Shown one piece after another: positions 26,103 to 34,911 of a DNA stretch of 64,000 bases. The notes below the pieces were generated by a model, which saw only the letters and a program-made list of their open reading frames with translations, was not told the origin of the DNA and did no database searches. Source of the stretch: Mesobacillus harenae (GTDB lineage Bacteria; Bacillota; Bacilli; Bacillales; Cytobacillaceae); assembly GCF_013343715.1 (NCBI RefSeq), contig NZ_JABUNR010000006.1:185333-249332 (forward strand), written 5' to 3'. A program made the translations under genes and the position numbers. Positions within the stretch are counted from its first letter, which is position 1; each line of letters opens with the position of its first letter.

Positions 26103-26170
26103 CCCCCTTAAGTCACATTCTTTCCTTCATGATATCTTGGAAGGATTTTTGAATGTCTACTTAAAGGGGT
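26103..26170. repeat. Long imperfect hairpin
   Basis: CCCCTTAAGT...CATTC...TCCTTC pairs in order with GGAAGGA...GAATG...ACTTAAAGGGG, giving a 68-base, bulged stem. No T-run follows on the plus strand. It could be a decayed mobile repeat, a structured RNA or a terminator. Confidence 0.55.
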
Positions 26171-26239
26171 GATAATATCAGCAAGATGGTCTTTTTTTAA
26201 GCATAAGTATTTTGTAACAGAGTCTGTAAAACAACAGTA

Positions 26240-26440
26240 GCTTCCAGTTTGCTCGTTTCTGTGCGGTCGGCTCCGCTTTTAGGTTATCCAGCTTCGCCTC
26301 CTAGCTTCTCGAGTCGCTTCGGTCCATCTGTTGAAGTCAAAAAACGACTTCAACAGATGGCCCTCCAGCGCTTGTCGAAGCTAAACAGTCGGCTTCACAT
26401 TAAGTTGGTCGGGACTGGACAGGCGCTTCCGCTTTTAATT
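26240..26440. repeat. Structured intergenic repeat, copy A
   Basis: A GC-richer block than its surroundings containing CTCGAGTCGCTTCGGTCC, then a perfect inverted repeat CCATCTGTTGAAGTC / GACTTCAACAGATGG (26324-26360) and a tail of CGGCTTC/GCGCTTCCGCTTTT type. The CTCGAGTCGCTTCGGTCCA and GAAGTCAAAAA-C/G-CGACTT parts recur in reverse orientation at 38415-38635. It has no coding evidence; open frames across it are by-products of composition. It lies directly after the ycsI stop. Confidence 0.7.
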
Positions 26441-27230
26441 ATAAAATGCTGAATTGTTCGTTTTTTAGGTCGGTTATAAACATGTGGCCTGGTGCGTGAG
26501 TTATCATTATGTCGGGCTTTATATGCATAGCAACCGCCTGGGGTGTTACTCCGCAGGCCCAAAAGACAGGAACCTCGCCGTCTTTGATTGTGACACTGTC
26601 TCCAAAGTCGGGGTTATGAATATCCTTGATTCCAATCGTTTCTGGGTTGCCTATATGAATGGGCGCTCCGTGCACTGATGGAAATCGGCTTGTAACCTGG
26701 ACAGCTCTTACAACGTCTTTTTCCGGCATAGGCCGCATACTGACAACAGTTGGACCGCTAAATCTTCCTGCTTCCACGCAAGGGATGTTTGTTTTATACA
26801 TTGGAACATTGCAACTCTCTTCTATATGGCGAATCGGGATGCCGTTCTTTAACAGTGCTTCTTCAAAGGTGAAGCTGCATCCTATCAAAAAGCCCACCAT
26901 ATCTTTGTCCCAAAGGTCTGAAATATCTGTTCTTTCTTCAGTGAATTCACCATTTCGGTATATCCTGTATTTGGGGATATCTGTTCTTAGGTCCGCATTG
27001 GGTGCGGAGAGAGCAGGGATCCCGGAACCTGGTTCAGTCACATCAATAATCGGACAAGCTTTAGGATTACGCTGGCAAAACAATAGAAATTCAAAGGCTA
27101 AATCCTTGGGTAGGACGGCCAAATTACCCTGAATGAATCCATTTGCAAGACCCGATGTAGGTTTTAGCCATTGATTCTCTCTTATCATTTCTCTAGCCTT
27201 AACAGGAGTAAGTTCAGCATTGCTGCTCAT
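26439..27230 (-). CDS. ycsI: Putative hydro-lyase YcsI (DUF1445/D-glutamate cyclase-like family)
   Basis: A 263-residue protein of the DUF1445 family, with the segments [37 protein letters not shown] and [13 protein letters not shown] typical of it. Relatives include the D-glutamate cyclase domain, which makes 5-oxo-D-proline; in B. subtilis ycsI sits among the 5-oxoprolinase (pxp/kip) genes, as here. It is the last gene of the operon, 23 bp after the NRAMP gene. The start is ATG 27230, with AAAGGAGG upstream. A role in oxoproline or glutamate metabolism is supported by context and family, not by seen catalytic residues. Confidence 0.85.
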   Translation of the reverse strand: MSSNAELTPVKAREMIRENQWLKPTSGLANGFIQGNLAVLPKDLAFEFLLFCQRNPKACPIIDVTEPGSGIPALSAPNADLRTDIPKYRIYRNGEFTEERTDISDLWDKDMVGFLIGCSFTFEEALLKNGIPIRHIEESCNVPMYKTNIPCVEAGRFSGPTVVSMRPMPEKDVVRAVQVTSRFPSVHGAPIHIGNPETIGIKDIHNPDFGDSVTIKDGEVPVFWACGVTPQAVAMHIKPDIMITHAPGHMFITDLKNEQFSIL

Positions 27231-27253
27231 TTTATAAATCCTCCTTTTAAAGT

Positions 27254-28447
27254 TTACTTAAACAATTGTGGAATTCCATTAATTAAAGAGTATCCGCCCA
27301 TATAGGACATTGCCACAACGATAATGATTCCAAAGATAGTCATCCAAAGAGGGTGCTTATAATCCCCAACAATTTTTACTTTGTGAGCTGCGATAAGCAT
27401 TACCCCTAAAGCGATCGGAAGGATTAACGCATTCAAGGACCCAACTAAAATAAGAATTTTAACAGGTCGACCTATTGAAACGAAGACAGCTGTAGAAATT
27501 ATAATAAAACCAACAATTAACCATTTATGATACTTCTCTAGAGTCGGGCTAAACGTTCTGATAAACGATACGGACGTATAAGCAGCTCCTACAACAGATG
27601 TAACAGCAGCAGCCCACATGACGACACCGAATATTTTGTAACCAATATTTCCTGCAGCATGCTGGAAGACTGATGCAGGCGGGTTTGCCGGATCAAGAGC
27701 TAGGCCCTGTGAAACAACACCTAATGCTGCTAGGAAAAGGAAAATCCTCATAATTGAGGCAATACCAATTGCGCTGATTGAACTTTTGGTTACTTCTGGC
27801 AGAGATTCTCTACCTTTTATACCAGCATCAATTAAGCGATGACCACCAGCAAACGTTATATATCCTCCAACCGTTCCCCCAACAAGTGTAATAATAGCAA
27901 GAATATCAATAGTATCGGGAACGAAGGTTTTTACGACCGCTTCTCCAATAGGGGGCTGCGCCGTGAACATAACATAAACAGTAAGAGCAATCATCACAAA
28001 TCCAAGTATCTGAGCAAAACGGTCCATAACTCTGCCTGCCTCACGAACGAGGAAGATACCGACCGCTACAATCCCGCTAAAAAGGGCTCCCATTTCTGGT
28101 GAAATTCCAAAAAGAACATTTGTACCTAGACCTGCACCTGCAATGTTACCGATGTTAAAGGCGAGACCTCCGGCTACAATTAAGGCAGCTAGGAAAAACC
28201 CTAAACCAGGCAAAACATCATTGGCAATATCCTGAGCACGTTTCTCAGCCACTGCAATAATTCTCCAAATGTTCATCTGAGCTCCGATATCAATGATGAT
28301 TGAAATCAGAATTACAAACCCAAAGCTCGCAAGGAGTGTTTCTGTAAAAACGGTGGTTTGCGTAAGAAAACCTGGTCCAATTGCGGATGTCGCCATAAGA
28401 AAGGCGGCACCCAAAAGTAAACTTCTACTAGCCTTTTTCTGTTCCAT
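27254..28447 (-). CDS. NRAMP-family transporter (YcsG-like)
   Basis: A 397-residue membrane protein with about 11 helices and the NRAMP-like N-terminal motif [20 protein letters not shown]. The canonical metal-binding DPGN of helix 1 is not present (GPGF instead), and the helix 6 MPH motif is replaced, so this is a divergent, probably non-metal member, as for YcsG next to B. subtilis pxp genes. It is a candidate uptake system for oxoproline or a related amino acid (inference). The start is ATG 28447, with GGGGGAAT upstream, 23 bp after pxpA. Confidence 0.85.
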   Translation of the reverse strand: MEQKKASRSLLLGAAFLMATSAIGPGFLTQTTVFTETLLASFGFVILISIIIDIGAQMNIWRIIAVAEKRAQDIANDVLPGLGFFLAALIVAGGLAFNIGNIAGAGLGTNVLFGISPEMGALFSGIVAVGIFLVREAGRVMDRFAQILGFVMIALTVYVMFTAQPPIGEAVVKTFVPDTIDILAIITLVGGTVGGYITFAGGHRLIDAGIKGRESLPEVTKSSISAIGIASIMRIFLFLAALGVVSQGLALDPANPPASVFQHAAGNIGYKIFGVVMWAAAVTSVVGAAYTSVSFIRTFSPTLEKYHKWLIVGFIIISTAVFVSIGRPVKILILVGSLNALILPIALGVMLIAAHKVKIVGDYKHPLWMTIFGIIIVVAMSYMGGYSLINGIPQLFK

Positions 28448-28470
28448 TTCAATTCCCCCTAATAATATGT

Positions 28471-29241
28471 TTATGTTAAAAAGTCACCTATTTTGGCAAC
28501 TTTGATCCCAGCGTCTTGCAGAGAAGACCGGATATACCTGGCAAAATCCAGAGCACTTTCCCCGTCGCCGTGGATGCAGATAGTATCCGCTTTAATTGAA
28601 ACATCTGAACCCTGTAGGGATGTTACTTTTTCCTCTTTAACCATACGAATAACTTGGCTCACGGCAGTTTTAGGATCTTTAATCAAAGCATTAGCCTCTC
28701 GCCTGGAAGTTAATGAACCATCTTCCTGATATGTACGGTCAGAAAAGACTTCACTAGCAGATCGAAGTCCAATACGTTTTCCGGCCTTTACTAGTTCTCC
28801 TCCTGCCAGCCCAAAAAGAACCAGTTCAGGATCAACTTTATAAACCGCTTCAGCAATTGCTTCAGATAATGGAGCATTTTTTGCGGCCATGTTAAATAGA
28901 GCACCATGAGGCTTAACATGCTGGAGTTTTCCTCCTTCAGCTTTTACAAAAGCAGATAGGGCCCCAATTTGATAGACTACAAGGTCATAAGCTTCTTGTG
29001 GGGAAACGGCGATATCTCTTCTTCCGAATCCAACCAAATCATCCAAACCAGGATGGACCCCTAAACCTACATTCTTTTCAAGCGCAAGCTTTACTGTTTT
29101 CCGCATTGTGGCAGGATCGCCAGCATGAAAACCACAAGCAATATTTGCTGAAGTAACAAACTCCAAAATTTCTTCATCTCTTCCCATTAGGTAGGCTCCG
29201 AAACTTTCTCCCATATCACAGTTTAAATCGACAATATTCAT
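28471..29241 (-). CDS. pxpA: 5-oxoprolinase subunit A (LamB/YcsF family)
   Basis: 256 residues. The N-terminus [20 protein letters not shown] and the segments [16 protein letters not shown] and [20 protein letters not shown] are diagnostic of the YcsF family. With PxpB and PxpC it forms the prokaryotic ATP-dependent 5-oxoprolinase, which opens pyroglutamate to L-glutamate in the cytoplasm. The start is ATG 29241, with AGGAGGAAT upstream, 12 bp after pxpC. Length is normal for the family. Confidence 0.94.
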   Translation of the reverse strand: MNIVDLNCDMGESFGAYLMGRDEEILEFVTSANIACGFHAGDPATMRKTVKLALEKNVGLGVHPGLDDLVGFGRRDIAVSPQEAYDLVVYQIGALSAFVKAEGGKLQHVKPHGALFNMAAKNAPLSEAIAEAVYKVDPELVLFGLAGGELVKAGKRIGLRSASEVFSDRTYQEDGSLTSRREANALIKDPKTAVSQVIRMVKEEKVTSLQGSDVSIKADTICIHGDGESALDFARYIRSSLQDAGIKVAKIGDFLT

Positions 29242-29253
29242 TATTTATTCCTC

Positions 29254-30246
29254 CTATCTAAATTTTAGCTTTATACCTTGCTTAAGCTGTTGAATCTTTT
29301 CTTCTCTCTCTAAATACAATCTTTGAGCTTCTTCGTGTGTCACTTCCGTAAATGAAATAGAATCACCCGGTTTGGCCTGCGCTATCAGCGGAAGATCGAC
29401 CGTGGCAATTTGGCCTATTTTAGGATAACCGCCCGTCGTTTGTCTGTCCGCTAATAAAACGATTGGATTGCCGTCAGGAGGAACTTGGATAGAACCAAAG
29501 CTAACGGCCTCAGAAATCATATCTTCCTGTTTTTCCAAAGCCATCTCTTTGCCTTTCAGACGGTAACCCATTCGGTCAGACTGGGCCGTTACTTCAAAAG
29601 GATCGTTAAAAATGGCAATCTGGCTGTCTTTATTGAACAAAGAAAATTGCCTTCCTGGTATTACACGTATACGAGATTGGTCTGCTAAATCCGGAAGTAA
29701 ATCCGCGGCAACTGTCCAGTCCATTTCAGTAAACAATTGATTTCCTTTTAAGGATTCAAATATTTTTTGAGAAAGAACAGAAGGGGGAGTAACCTTTAGT
29801 ATATCGCCTTCTTTTAAAGCCCTTCCGTTATAACCGCCAATTTCAGCACGCAGATAAGTTGATTTACTCTCCATTACGGACGGGACAGCAAATCCGCCAG
29901 CCGCTGCAAGATAGGCACGGCATCCGTATTTTGCGTAGCCGAATTTTAACTCGGCGCCTTTTTTTACAAAAATGGGACGCCAAGGACTTACAGCTTCACC
30001 ATTTATCGTAGGAGATAAGTCTGCTCCTGCAATAGATATAAGCATGTCTTCTTCAAATTGGATGGTTGGTCCCAGTAATGAAATTTCCATTGTTGGTTCC
30101 AGCTCATTGTTGCCTACAAGTAAATTGGCTAATCGATGTGCAAGGGGATCCATCACTCCGCTCGCAATCACACCGTATTTCTGATACCCATATCTCCCCA
30201 AGTCCTGAATAGAAGAAAGCAAGCCTGGTTTTAGGATTTTAATCAT
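29254..30246 (-). CDS. pxpC: 5-oxoprolinase subunit C (KipA, biotin-dependent carboxyltransferase-like)
   Basis: A 330-residue protein of the KipA/AHS2 family: N-terminal LKPGLLSSIQDLGRYGYQKY and GVIASGVMDPLAHRLANLLV, internal SDRMGYRLKG, and C-terminal ADRQTTGGYPKIGQIATVDL. It is a subunit of the PxpABC 5-oxoprolinase. Its ATG overlaps the pxpB stop by four bases (ATGA), showing translational coupling, and pxpA follows after 12 bp. Confidence 0.93.
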   Translation of the reverse strand: MIKILKPGLLSSIQDLGRYGYQKYGVIASGVMDPLAHRLANLLVGNNELEPTMEISLLGPTIQFEEDMLISIAGADLSPTINGEAVSPWRPIFVKKGAELKFGYAKYGCRAYLAAAGGFAVPSVMESKSTYLRAEIGGYNGRALKEGDILKVTPPSVLSQKIFESLKGNQLFTEMDWTVAADLLPDLADQSRIRVIPGRQFSLFNKDSQIAIFNDPFEVTAQSDRMGYRLKGKEMALEKQEDMISEAVSFGSIQVPPDGNPIVLLADRQTTGGYPKIGQIATVDLPLIAQAKPGDSISFTEVTHEEAQRLYLEREEKIQQLKQGIKLKFR

Positions 30247-30953
30247 TTGTCATCCTCCCAGTTCATATATTCTTCGTAACTGATTGGAAAGAATTTTATT
30301 TTGTCTCCTGCCTGCAGAAGACTCGGTGAATCATCCAGTGGTCTAAAAAGCTTTATTGGGGTTTGTCCTATTAATTGCCAGCCGCCTGGAGTTTCGATTG
30401 GATAAACACCCGTTTGTATCCCCGCAATTCCTACTGTTCTGGGAGGGATTTTTAATCTGGGTGATTTCCTTCTGGGTGTGGCAATCTTTTCTGACATCCC
30501 GCCAATGTAAGGAAAACCTGGGGCAAAGCCGATCATATAGACTAGGTAGTCACCCTCAGAGTGAATCTTGATAACTTCTTCAGGTGTCAAGTCGTTATGT
30601 TCAGCGACATACTCTAAATCTGGACCAAACTCTCCTCCATAACAGACTGGTATCTCAATAGTCCTTTGATCCACTTCTTCATCAGTGCCAAGACTCTTTA
30701 TAATCTTATTTATATAAGAACAAACTGCTTGGTAGGGAAGGACTGAGTTTTGTGATAATTGTGATACAGCAAGCAGATCATAAAATAATGTTACGGTTGT
30801 AAAAGCAGGTATGTATTCAACCATCCATGTTTCATGATTTTTTTCTAAAAAGGTTGATAACCTTTTGACCTTTTTCTGAGTTTCTAAATTAATTTCTTCG
30901 CCCAGTTCAATAACTACCGCCTGATCGCCCAGTGGATGGAGCTGGTAATCCAT
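30243..30953 (-). CDS. pxpB: 5-oxoprolinase subunit B (KipI/AHS1 family)
   Basis: 236 residues. MDYQLHPLGDQAVVIELGEE at the N-terminus, CYGGEFGPDLEYVAEHNDLT in the middle, and MIGFAPGFPYIGGMSEKIAT and GIQTGVYPIETPGGWQLIGQ near the end are KipI/AHS1 hallmarks. In B. subtilis KipI also inhibits KinA, so a link to sporulation control is known for the family but not shown here. I chose ATG 30953, seven bases after AGGGGGG; upstream in-frame codons (to 31001) lie ahead of that site. It is the first gene of the minus-strand operon pxpB-pxpC-pxpA-NRAMP-ycsI. No kipR-like regulator gene is in the window. Confidence 0.93.
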   Translation of the reverse strand: MDYQLHPLGDQAVVIELGEEINLETQKKVKRLSTFLEKNHETWMVEYIPAFTTVTLFYDLLAVSQLSQNSVLPYQAVCSYINKIIKSLGTDEEVDQRTIEIPVCYGGEFGPDLEYVAEHNDLTPEEVIKIHSEGDYLVYMIGFAPGFPYIGGMSEKIATPRRKSPRLKIPPRTVGIAGIQTGVYPIETPGGWQLIGQTPIKLFRPLDDSPSLLQAGDKIKFFPISYEEYMNWEDDK

Positions 30954-31392
30954 TAAAATCCCCCCTGTATTTAGTTTATTTTTAGGCAATGTAAAGTGCA
31001 ATCTTCATAAATATTTACGGAAAGAAAAGAGGGTTTCGTCTGTTCCACACTATTATTCTTTGTTAACTTAAATAGATGATTCTTAATAAAATGGCAAATA
31101 AGAGAGAACAGAATTATGTAACAAAAATAAGGAATCCAAAAGTATTATCTAATTATACTTTAGTAGAAAGAATAGTCAAATAATCATAATTATTGGTTAA
31201 AATTCACTCTATTAATTTTTTAATATAATTTGAAAAACTATTATATAAATAATGATAGTTCAGCAGAATTCCGAAGGATAGTCCTCTATAAAAATACATT
31301 TGTCCATACAGAATAGAAAAAACCCTTGATTCCTTTCTAATTTCGCGCAATAATAAATACTAAACTGTATAAAGAGAACAGGGGATGTAAAT
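30954..31392. other. Divergent promoter region, pxp operon / aspartate kinase
   Basis: 439 bp, very AT-rich, without a supported gene. It must carry promoters for both directions. I looked for a lysine (L-box) riboswitch or T-box ahead of the aspartate kinase and saw no matching conserved core or terminator. Confidence 0.55.
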
Positions 31393-32754
31393 ATGAAAGT
31401 CATAAAGTTCGGCGGTTCCTCCTTATCTTCTGGAGAACAGCTAAAAAAAGTTTTTGATATTGTCCAATCTGATCCAAGCCGGAAAGTGGTCGTTGTCTCA
31501 GCACCGGGAAAGAGGTCTGCCGACGATATTAAAATAACCGATTTATTAATTGGCTGCGCTGAACGTTTTATCAGAGAAGGAGCAGCAGATGAACTTGTGG
31601 GGGTAATCGAAGACCGATTCGCCAGCCTGGCCGCAGATCTCGGGGTTCCTGCTGAGATTGCAGTCCAGATACGCAAGAATATCCTTGACGTATTAAACGG
31701 TGATAGAAGTAATCCTGATCGCTATATGGAAGCTGTTAAAGCGAGCGGTGAAGACAATAATGCCCGCCTGGTTGCTGCGTATTTTCAACAGCAAGGTCTT
31801 GAAGCGAGCTATGTGAATCCTGGAGAAGCCGGCTTAATTGTAAGTGATGAACCTGGAAATGCCCAGGTATTGCCTGAATCTTATGAGAAACTTTACGAGC
31901 TGCGTGAGCGGCCGGGTATTGTTGTCTTTCCGGGTTTCTTTGGATATAACAGCCAAGGAGATGTCGTAACATTCTCACGGAGCGGCTCTGATATAACTGG
32001 CTCTATTTTAGCTAACGCCATAAAGGCAGAATTGTACGAAAACTTCACAGACGTGGATGCTGTGTATTCTGTTAATCCTAATATTGTCAAAAACCCTCGC
32101 GAAATTCGTGAGCTGACTTATCGTGAGATGCGAGAGCTTGCTTATGCCGGTTTTGCCGTGTTTCATGACGAAGCGTTAATACCTGCTTTCCGTGCAGGTA
32201 TCCCCGTGCAGATAAAAAATACTAATAACCCATCTGCACCTGGAACTAGGATCGTTCAGGAACGTGCCTCTACGAATGGTCCCGTTATAGGAATCGCCAG
32301 TGATACTGGTTTTTGCAGCATTTACGTCAGCAAGTATTTAATGAATAGAGAAGTTGGTTTCGGGCGAAAACTTTTACATATTTTAGAAGATTTTGGCCTT
32401 TCATATGAACATGTTCCTTCTGGAATTGATGATCTTTCCGTAATCATCAGGCAGAGCCAGCTTGATTCTGAAAAGGAAAAAGCGATCATGGACCGGTTTA
32501 AACAAGAATTGCAGGTCGATGAGATAAAGATCACTCGAGATCTTGCTCTGATCATGATAGTCGGGGAAGGAATGCGTAAGCGGGTCGGTACAATGGCACG
32601 GGCAGCTAATGCATTCGGACGAGCAGGAGTGAACCTTGAAATGATTAACCAAGGCTCATCAGAAGTGAGTATGATGTTCGGTGTAAAGGAACCCGGTGAG
32701 AAAGCTGCCGTTCATGCTCTGTATGATGAATTTTTCTCTAGCGTTTCTGTTTAG
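31393..32754 (+). CDS. Aspartate kinase (two ACT domains)
   Basis: A 453-residue monofunctional aspartokinase, close in length to B. subtilis YclM/ThrD (454). KFGGSSL at residues 5-11 and VVSAPGKRSADDIKITDLL are nucleotide and substrate elements; FSRSGSDITGSILANAIKA and YENFTDVDAVYSVNP complete the kinase core. ACT domains start at about residues 305 and 385 (GVNLEMINQGSSEVSMMFGV). It makes aspartyl phosphate for lysine, threonine, methionine and, in spore formers, diaminopimelate and dipicolinate. ATG 31393 follows AGGGGATG. It stands alone and ends in a repeat-derived terminator. Confidence 0.92.
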   Translation: MKVIKFGGSSLSSGEQLKKVFDIVQSDPSRKVVVVSAPGKRSADDIKITDLLIGCAERFIREGAADELVGVIEDRFASLAADLGVPAEIAVQIRKNILDVLNGDRSNPDRYMEAVKASGEDNNARLVAAYFQQQGLEASYVNPGEAGLIVSDEPGNAQVLPESYEKLYELRERPGIVVFPGFFGYNSQGDVVTFSRSGSDITGSILANAIKAELYENFTDVDAVYSVNPNIVKNPREIRELTYREMRELAYAGFAVFHDEALIPAFRAGIPVQIKNTNNPSAPGTRIVQERASTNGPVIGIASDTGFCSIYVSKYLMNREVGFGRKLLHILEDFGLSYEHVPSGIDDLSVIIRQSQLDSEKEKAIMDRFKQELQVDEIKITRDLALIMIVGEGMRKRVGTMARAANAFGRAGVNLEMINQGSSEVSMMFGVKEPGEKAAVHALYDEFFSSVSV

Positions 32755-32760
32755 AAAAGT

Positions 32761-32808
32761 AAAGGTGACAGGCACCATCCAGAAAACTGGATGGTGCCTG
32801 TCACCTTT
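32761..32808. terminator. Palindromic GGTGACAGGCACC element acting as terminator
   Basis: Left arm AAAGGTGACAGGCACCATCC continuing one base to A, six-base loop, then its exact complement, followed by TTTTTTCTTCTT. The 21-bp perfect stem lies 6 bp after the aspartate kinase stop and just before the convergent HAD gene stop, so it can serve both. The same palindrome is at 60282-60333; single arms occur at 10510 and 11650. Confidence 0.9.
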
Positions 32809-32815
32809 TTTCTTC

Positions 32816-33604
32816 TTAATCAATAAGGCCAAGTTCTTTTAAGCCGTTGTAGATTCCTGAGTTGGTGACGTCGGTAGTTTTTCGTTTGGCATGCTGAAAT
32901 AAATCGGGATGGCCATTGCCCATTGCAAAGCCTTCTCCTACATAAGCAAGCATTTCTTTATCGTTTAGACCATCCCCAAAAGCGATCGAGCTGGCGCGCT
33001 CATATTTGAAATGCTCGAGCAGGACCTTAACAGCTACCCCTTTATTAACGCTTTGTCTTATAACATCGAAACAGTGATTCATGCCGCCGATGTTCACCTG
33101 TGCAAGGTTAATATCCTCATCAAATTGATAGTTTGTCTGTTCAGACGGGTCATTAGTAAGAACGGTTATACCAAGGACCTTATCTATCACATCCATCGTG
33201 AATTTTTCATTTTGAGACAGATGAAATTGTGCTATAAATTTCTGCATTGCTTCCGTCTCATACGTAGTCAGGTAGTTTCTGTCGCTCGTATAAAGGACAA
33301 GTTCATGGTTTTGCTCCCGTGCTACTTTTAAGATGTACTCTACATTTGCCGGATCCATAGGTTTTGCAAATATCTCATTATGATTGTGAATAGCAAGGGC
33401 CCCGTTATACCCTACAAATGTATCTACATTTAACAATTTTCCGATATCAGCGATCTCATGCAGCGGACGGCCAGTCGCCAGAACAACATGAATGCCTTTA
33501 TCCTTAACCTCTGAAATTGCCGCCATAGTAGAATCCTCAATTCTGTCATCCGGTCTTATAATAGTTCCGTCAATGTCCAAAAATAATATCTTATAGTCAG
33601 CCAT
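32816..33604 (-). CDS. Cof-type HAD family hydrolase
   Basis: A 262-residue HAD phosphatase with a C2B cap. Motif I is FLDIDGTI (nucleophile Asp near residue 10), motif II is in VVLATGRPLHE, the motif III Lys is around KGVAVKVLLEHF, and motif IV is IAFGDGLNDKEML. Such proteins dephosphorylate sugar phosphates, flavin or pyridoxal phosphates in the cytoplasm. The start is ATG 33604, with TTGAGGAG upstream. Monocistronic, convergent with the aspartate kinase. Specific substrate unknown. Confidence 0.9.
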   Translation of the reverse strand: MADYKILFLDIDGTIIRPDDRIEDSTMAAISEVKDKGIHVVLATGRPLHEIADIGKLLNVDTFVGYNGALAIHNHNEIFAKPMDPANVEYILKVAREQNHELVLYTSDRNYLTTYETEAMQKFIAQFHLSQNEKFTMDVIDKVLGITVLTNDPSEQTNYQFDEDINLAQVNIGGMNHCFDVIRQSVNKGVAVKVLLEHFKYERASSIAFGDGLNDKEMLAYVGEGFAMGNGHPDLFQHAKRKTTDVTNSGIYNGLKELGLID

Positions 33605-33797
33605 ATTAACTAGTTCTCCTCAATAAGAATTTTTCAATTACAGATTACAGTGTTACACAATGGATTTTCCTATGCAAACACAAACATGCTCATAATATTT
33701 TATCCAAGTTTAAAAATTATTAGGCTGTTTGTTTTAAAGAATAAAAGGACGGGTAAGATAACCTTAACAAATCGCTATAGGAGGAGGGTGAGTTAAT

Positions 33798-33950
33798 ATG
33801 CTATGGACCATCGTTGGAGTTCTCCTTGTACTTTGGATTTTAGGGTTCATGTTTGAGATCGCAGGAGGACTTATTCATATTTTGCTTGTTGTCGGTGTCA
33901 TTTTAGTTATCTGGAATCTGATTAAAGGCAAGGCAGCCGGAAGAGGTTAG
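33798..33950 (+). CDS. lmo0937-type small membrane protein (50 aa)
   Basis: A 50-residue protein, MLWTIVGVLLVLWILGFMFE to LVIWNLIKGKAAGRG, with two hydrophobic helices around a short G-G turn and a basic tail. Sequence and length match the lmo0937 family of small Gram-positive membrane proteins, function unknown. ATG 33798 is preceded by AGGAGGAGGGTGA, a very strong ribosome site. A hairpin terminator follows at 34047. Confidence 0.85.
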   Translation: MLWTIVGVLLVLWILGFMFEIAGGLIHILLVVGVILVIWNLIKGKAAGRG

Positions 33951-34046
33951 CAAATTAGCAGAATAAACAGCAAAAAAGCAGGACTATCCAAGGGAACTAG
34001 TTTCTGGGTGTCATTCAGCAAACGGCTTTTTGCCAAATAAAAGGAC

Positions 34047-34077
34047 AAAAAGGGCATTGAAAATTAATGCCCTTTTT
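34047..34077 (+). terminator. Terminator after the lmo0937-type gene
   Basis: AAAAAGGGCATT and AATGCCCTTTTT form a perfect 12-bp stem with a 7-base loop. Confidence 0.85.
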
Positions 34078-34197
34078 ATTTGTGCAAAAATAAGGATTAT
34101 GATAAATTCCGTATGATAAAAAGGGAGCTTTCTAATGTTGTTGCCCGCTTTTTCACGGTATAATAAAAGGATAAGGTAACGGTTGTGAGGTGTGTTA

Positions 34198-34818
34198 ATG
34201 GAACTTGAAAGGATTGTCAGCAAATTAAAAGATCGGACTCCTGGGGTCCTTGGCAATGAGCAGTTTTTAAAGTATGCCGTGCTTTTGCCATTAATCGAAA
34301 AGAACGGCGAACTTCATATCTTATTTGAAGTCCGTTCCATGCATTTAAGAAGACAGCCGGGTGAAATCTGTTTCCCGGGCGGGAAGATCGACATGTCTGA
34401 TCGTGATGAACAGCATTGTGCTCTTCGCGAAACATCCGAAGAATTAGGAATTCCCGAGGAATCGATTGAAAATGTGTTCCCGCTTGATTATATGGTGTCT
34501 GCCTTCGGGACGATCATCTATCCCTTCGTTGGAACAATCAAAAACCCAGAAAAAGTCAAACCTAATCCATCAGAGGTAGGAGAAGTATTTTCTGTTCCAA
34601 TCTCTTTTTTTCAAGTATCAGACCCAGAGCAATTTAAAATTAATTTTCAGGTAATTCCTGACGAAGGATTCCCATTTAATCTCATTGCTGGCGGCGAAAA
34701 TTACAACTGGCAAACAATGAAAATGGATGAATTATTTTACCAATATGAAGGAAAAGTAATTTGGGGATTGACCGCGCGTGTTTTAAAGCACTTTTTAGAG
34801 CTGATTAAAAAGGAGTAA
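34198..34818 (+). CDS. CoA pyrophosphatase (Nudix)
   Basis: 206 residues. The Nudix helix is GGKIDMSDRDEQHCALRETS followed by EELGI, with the LRRQPGEICFPGG segment of the UPF0035/CoA pyrophosphatase subgroup before it. It hydrolyses CoA to 4'-phosphopantetheine and 3',5'-ADP in the cytoplasm. ATG 34198 is chosen for its GAGGTGTG ribosome site; GTG 34192 overlaps that site. A terminator follows the stop, so it is probably monocistronic. Confidence 0.9.
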   Translation: MELERIVSKLKDRTPGVLGNEQFLKYAVLLPLIEKNGELHILFEVRSMHLRRQPGEICFPGGKIDMSDRDEQHCALRETSEELGIPEESIENVFPLDYMVSAFGTIIYPFVGTIKNPEKVKPNPSEVGEVFSVPISFFQVSDPEQFKINFQVIPDEGFPFNLIAGGENYNWQTMKMDELFYQYEGKVIWGLTARVLKHFLELIKKE

Positions 34819-34872
34819 AAAACTGCAGAAAAATCAAGTTACTGGGGATAGCTAAGATAACTTGTATTCAAG

Positions 34873-34897
34873 GTTCGTCTAGGCGGACCTTTTTTAT
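34873..34897 (+). terminator. Terminator after the Nudix gene
   Basis: AAGGTTCG and CGGACCTT (one wobble) with a short loop, then TTTTT. It ends 15 bp before the dipeptidase start. Confidence 0.75.
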
Positions 34898-34911
34898 CTA
34901 GGGGGTAGGAT

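Noticed and set aside
26249..26452. 67-codon frame in copy A of the structured repeat
   Set aside because: It is explained by the repeat; no ribosome site. The same holds for the 72-codon frame at 38416-38634 in copy B.
31002..31392. Lysine riboswitch or T-box before the aspartate kinase
   Set aside because: No conserved core or terminator was seen; the region is plain AT-rich DNA.
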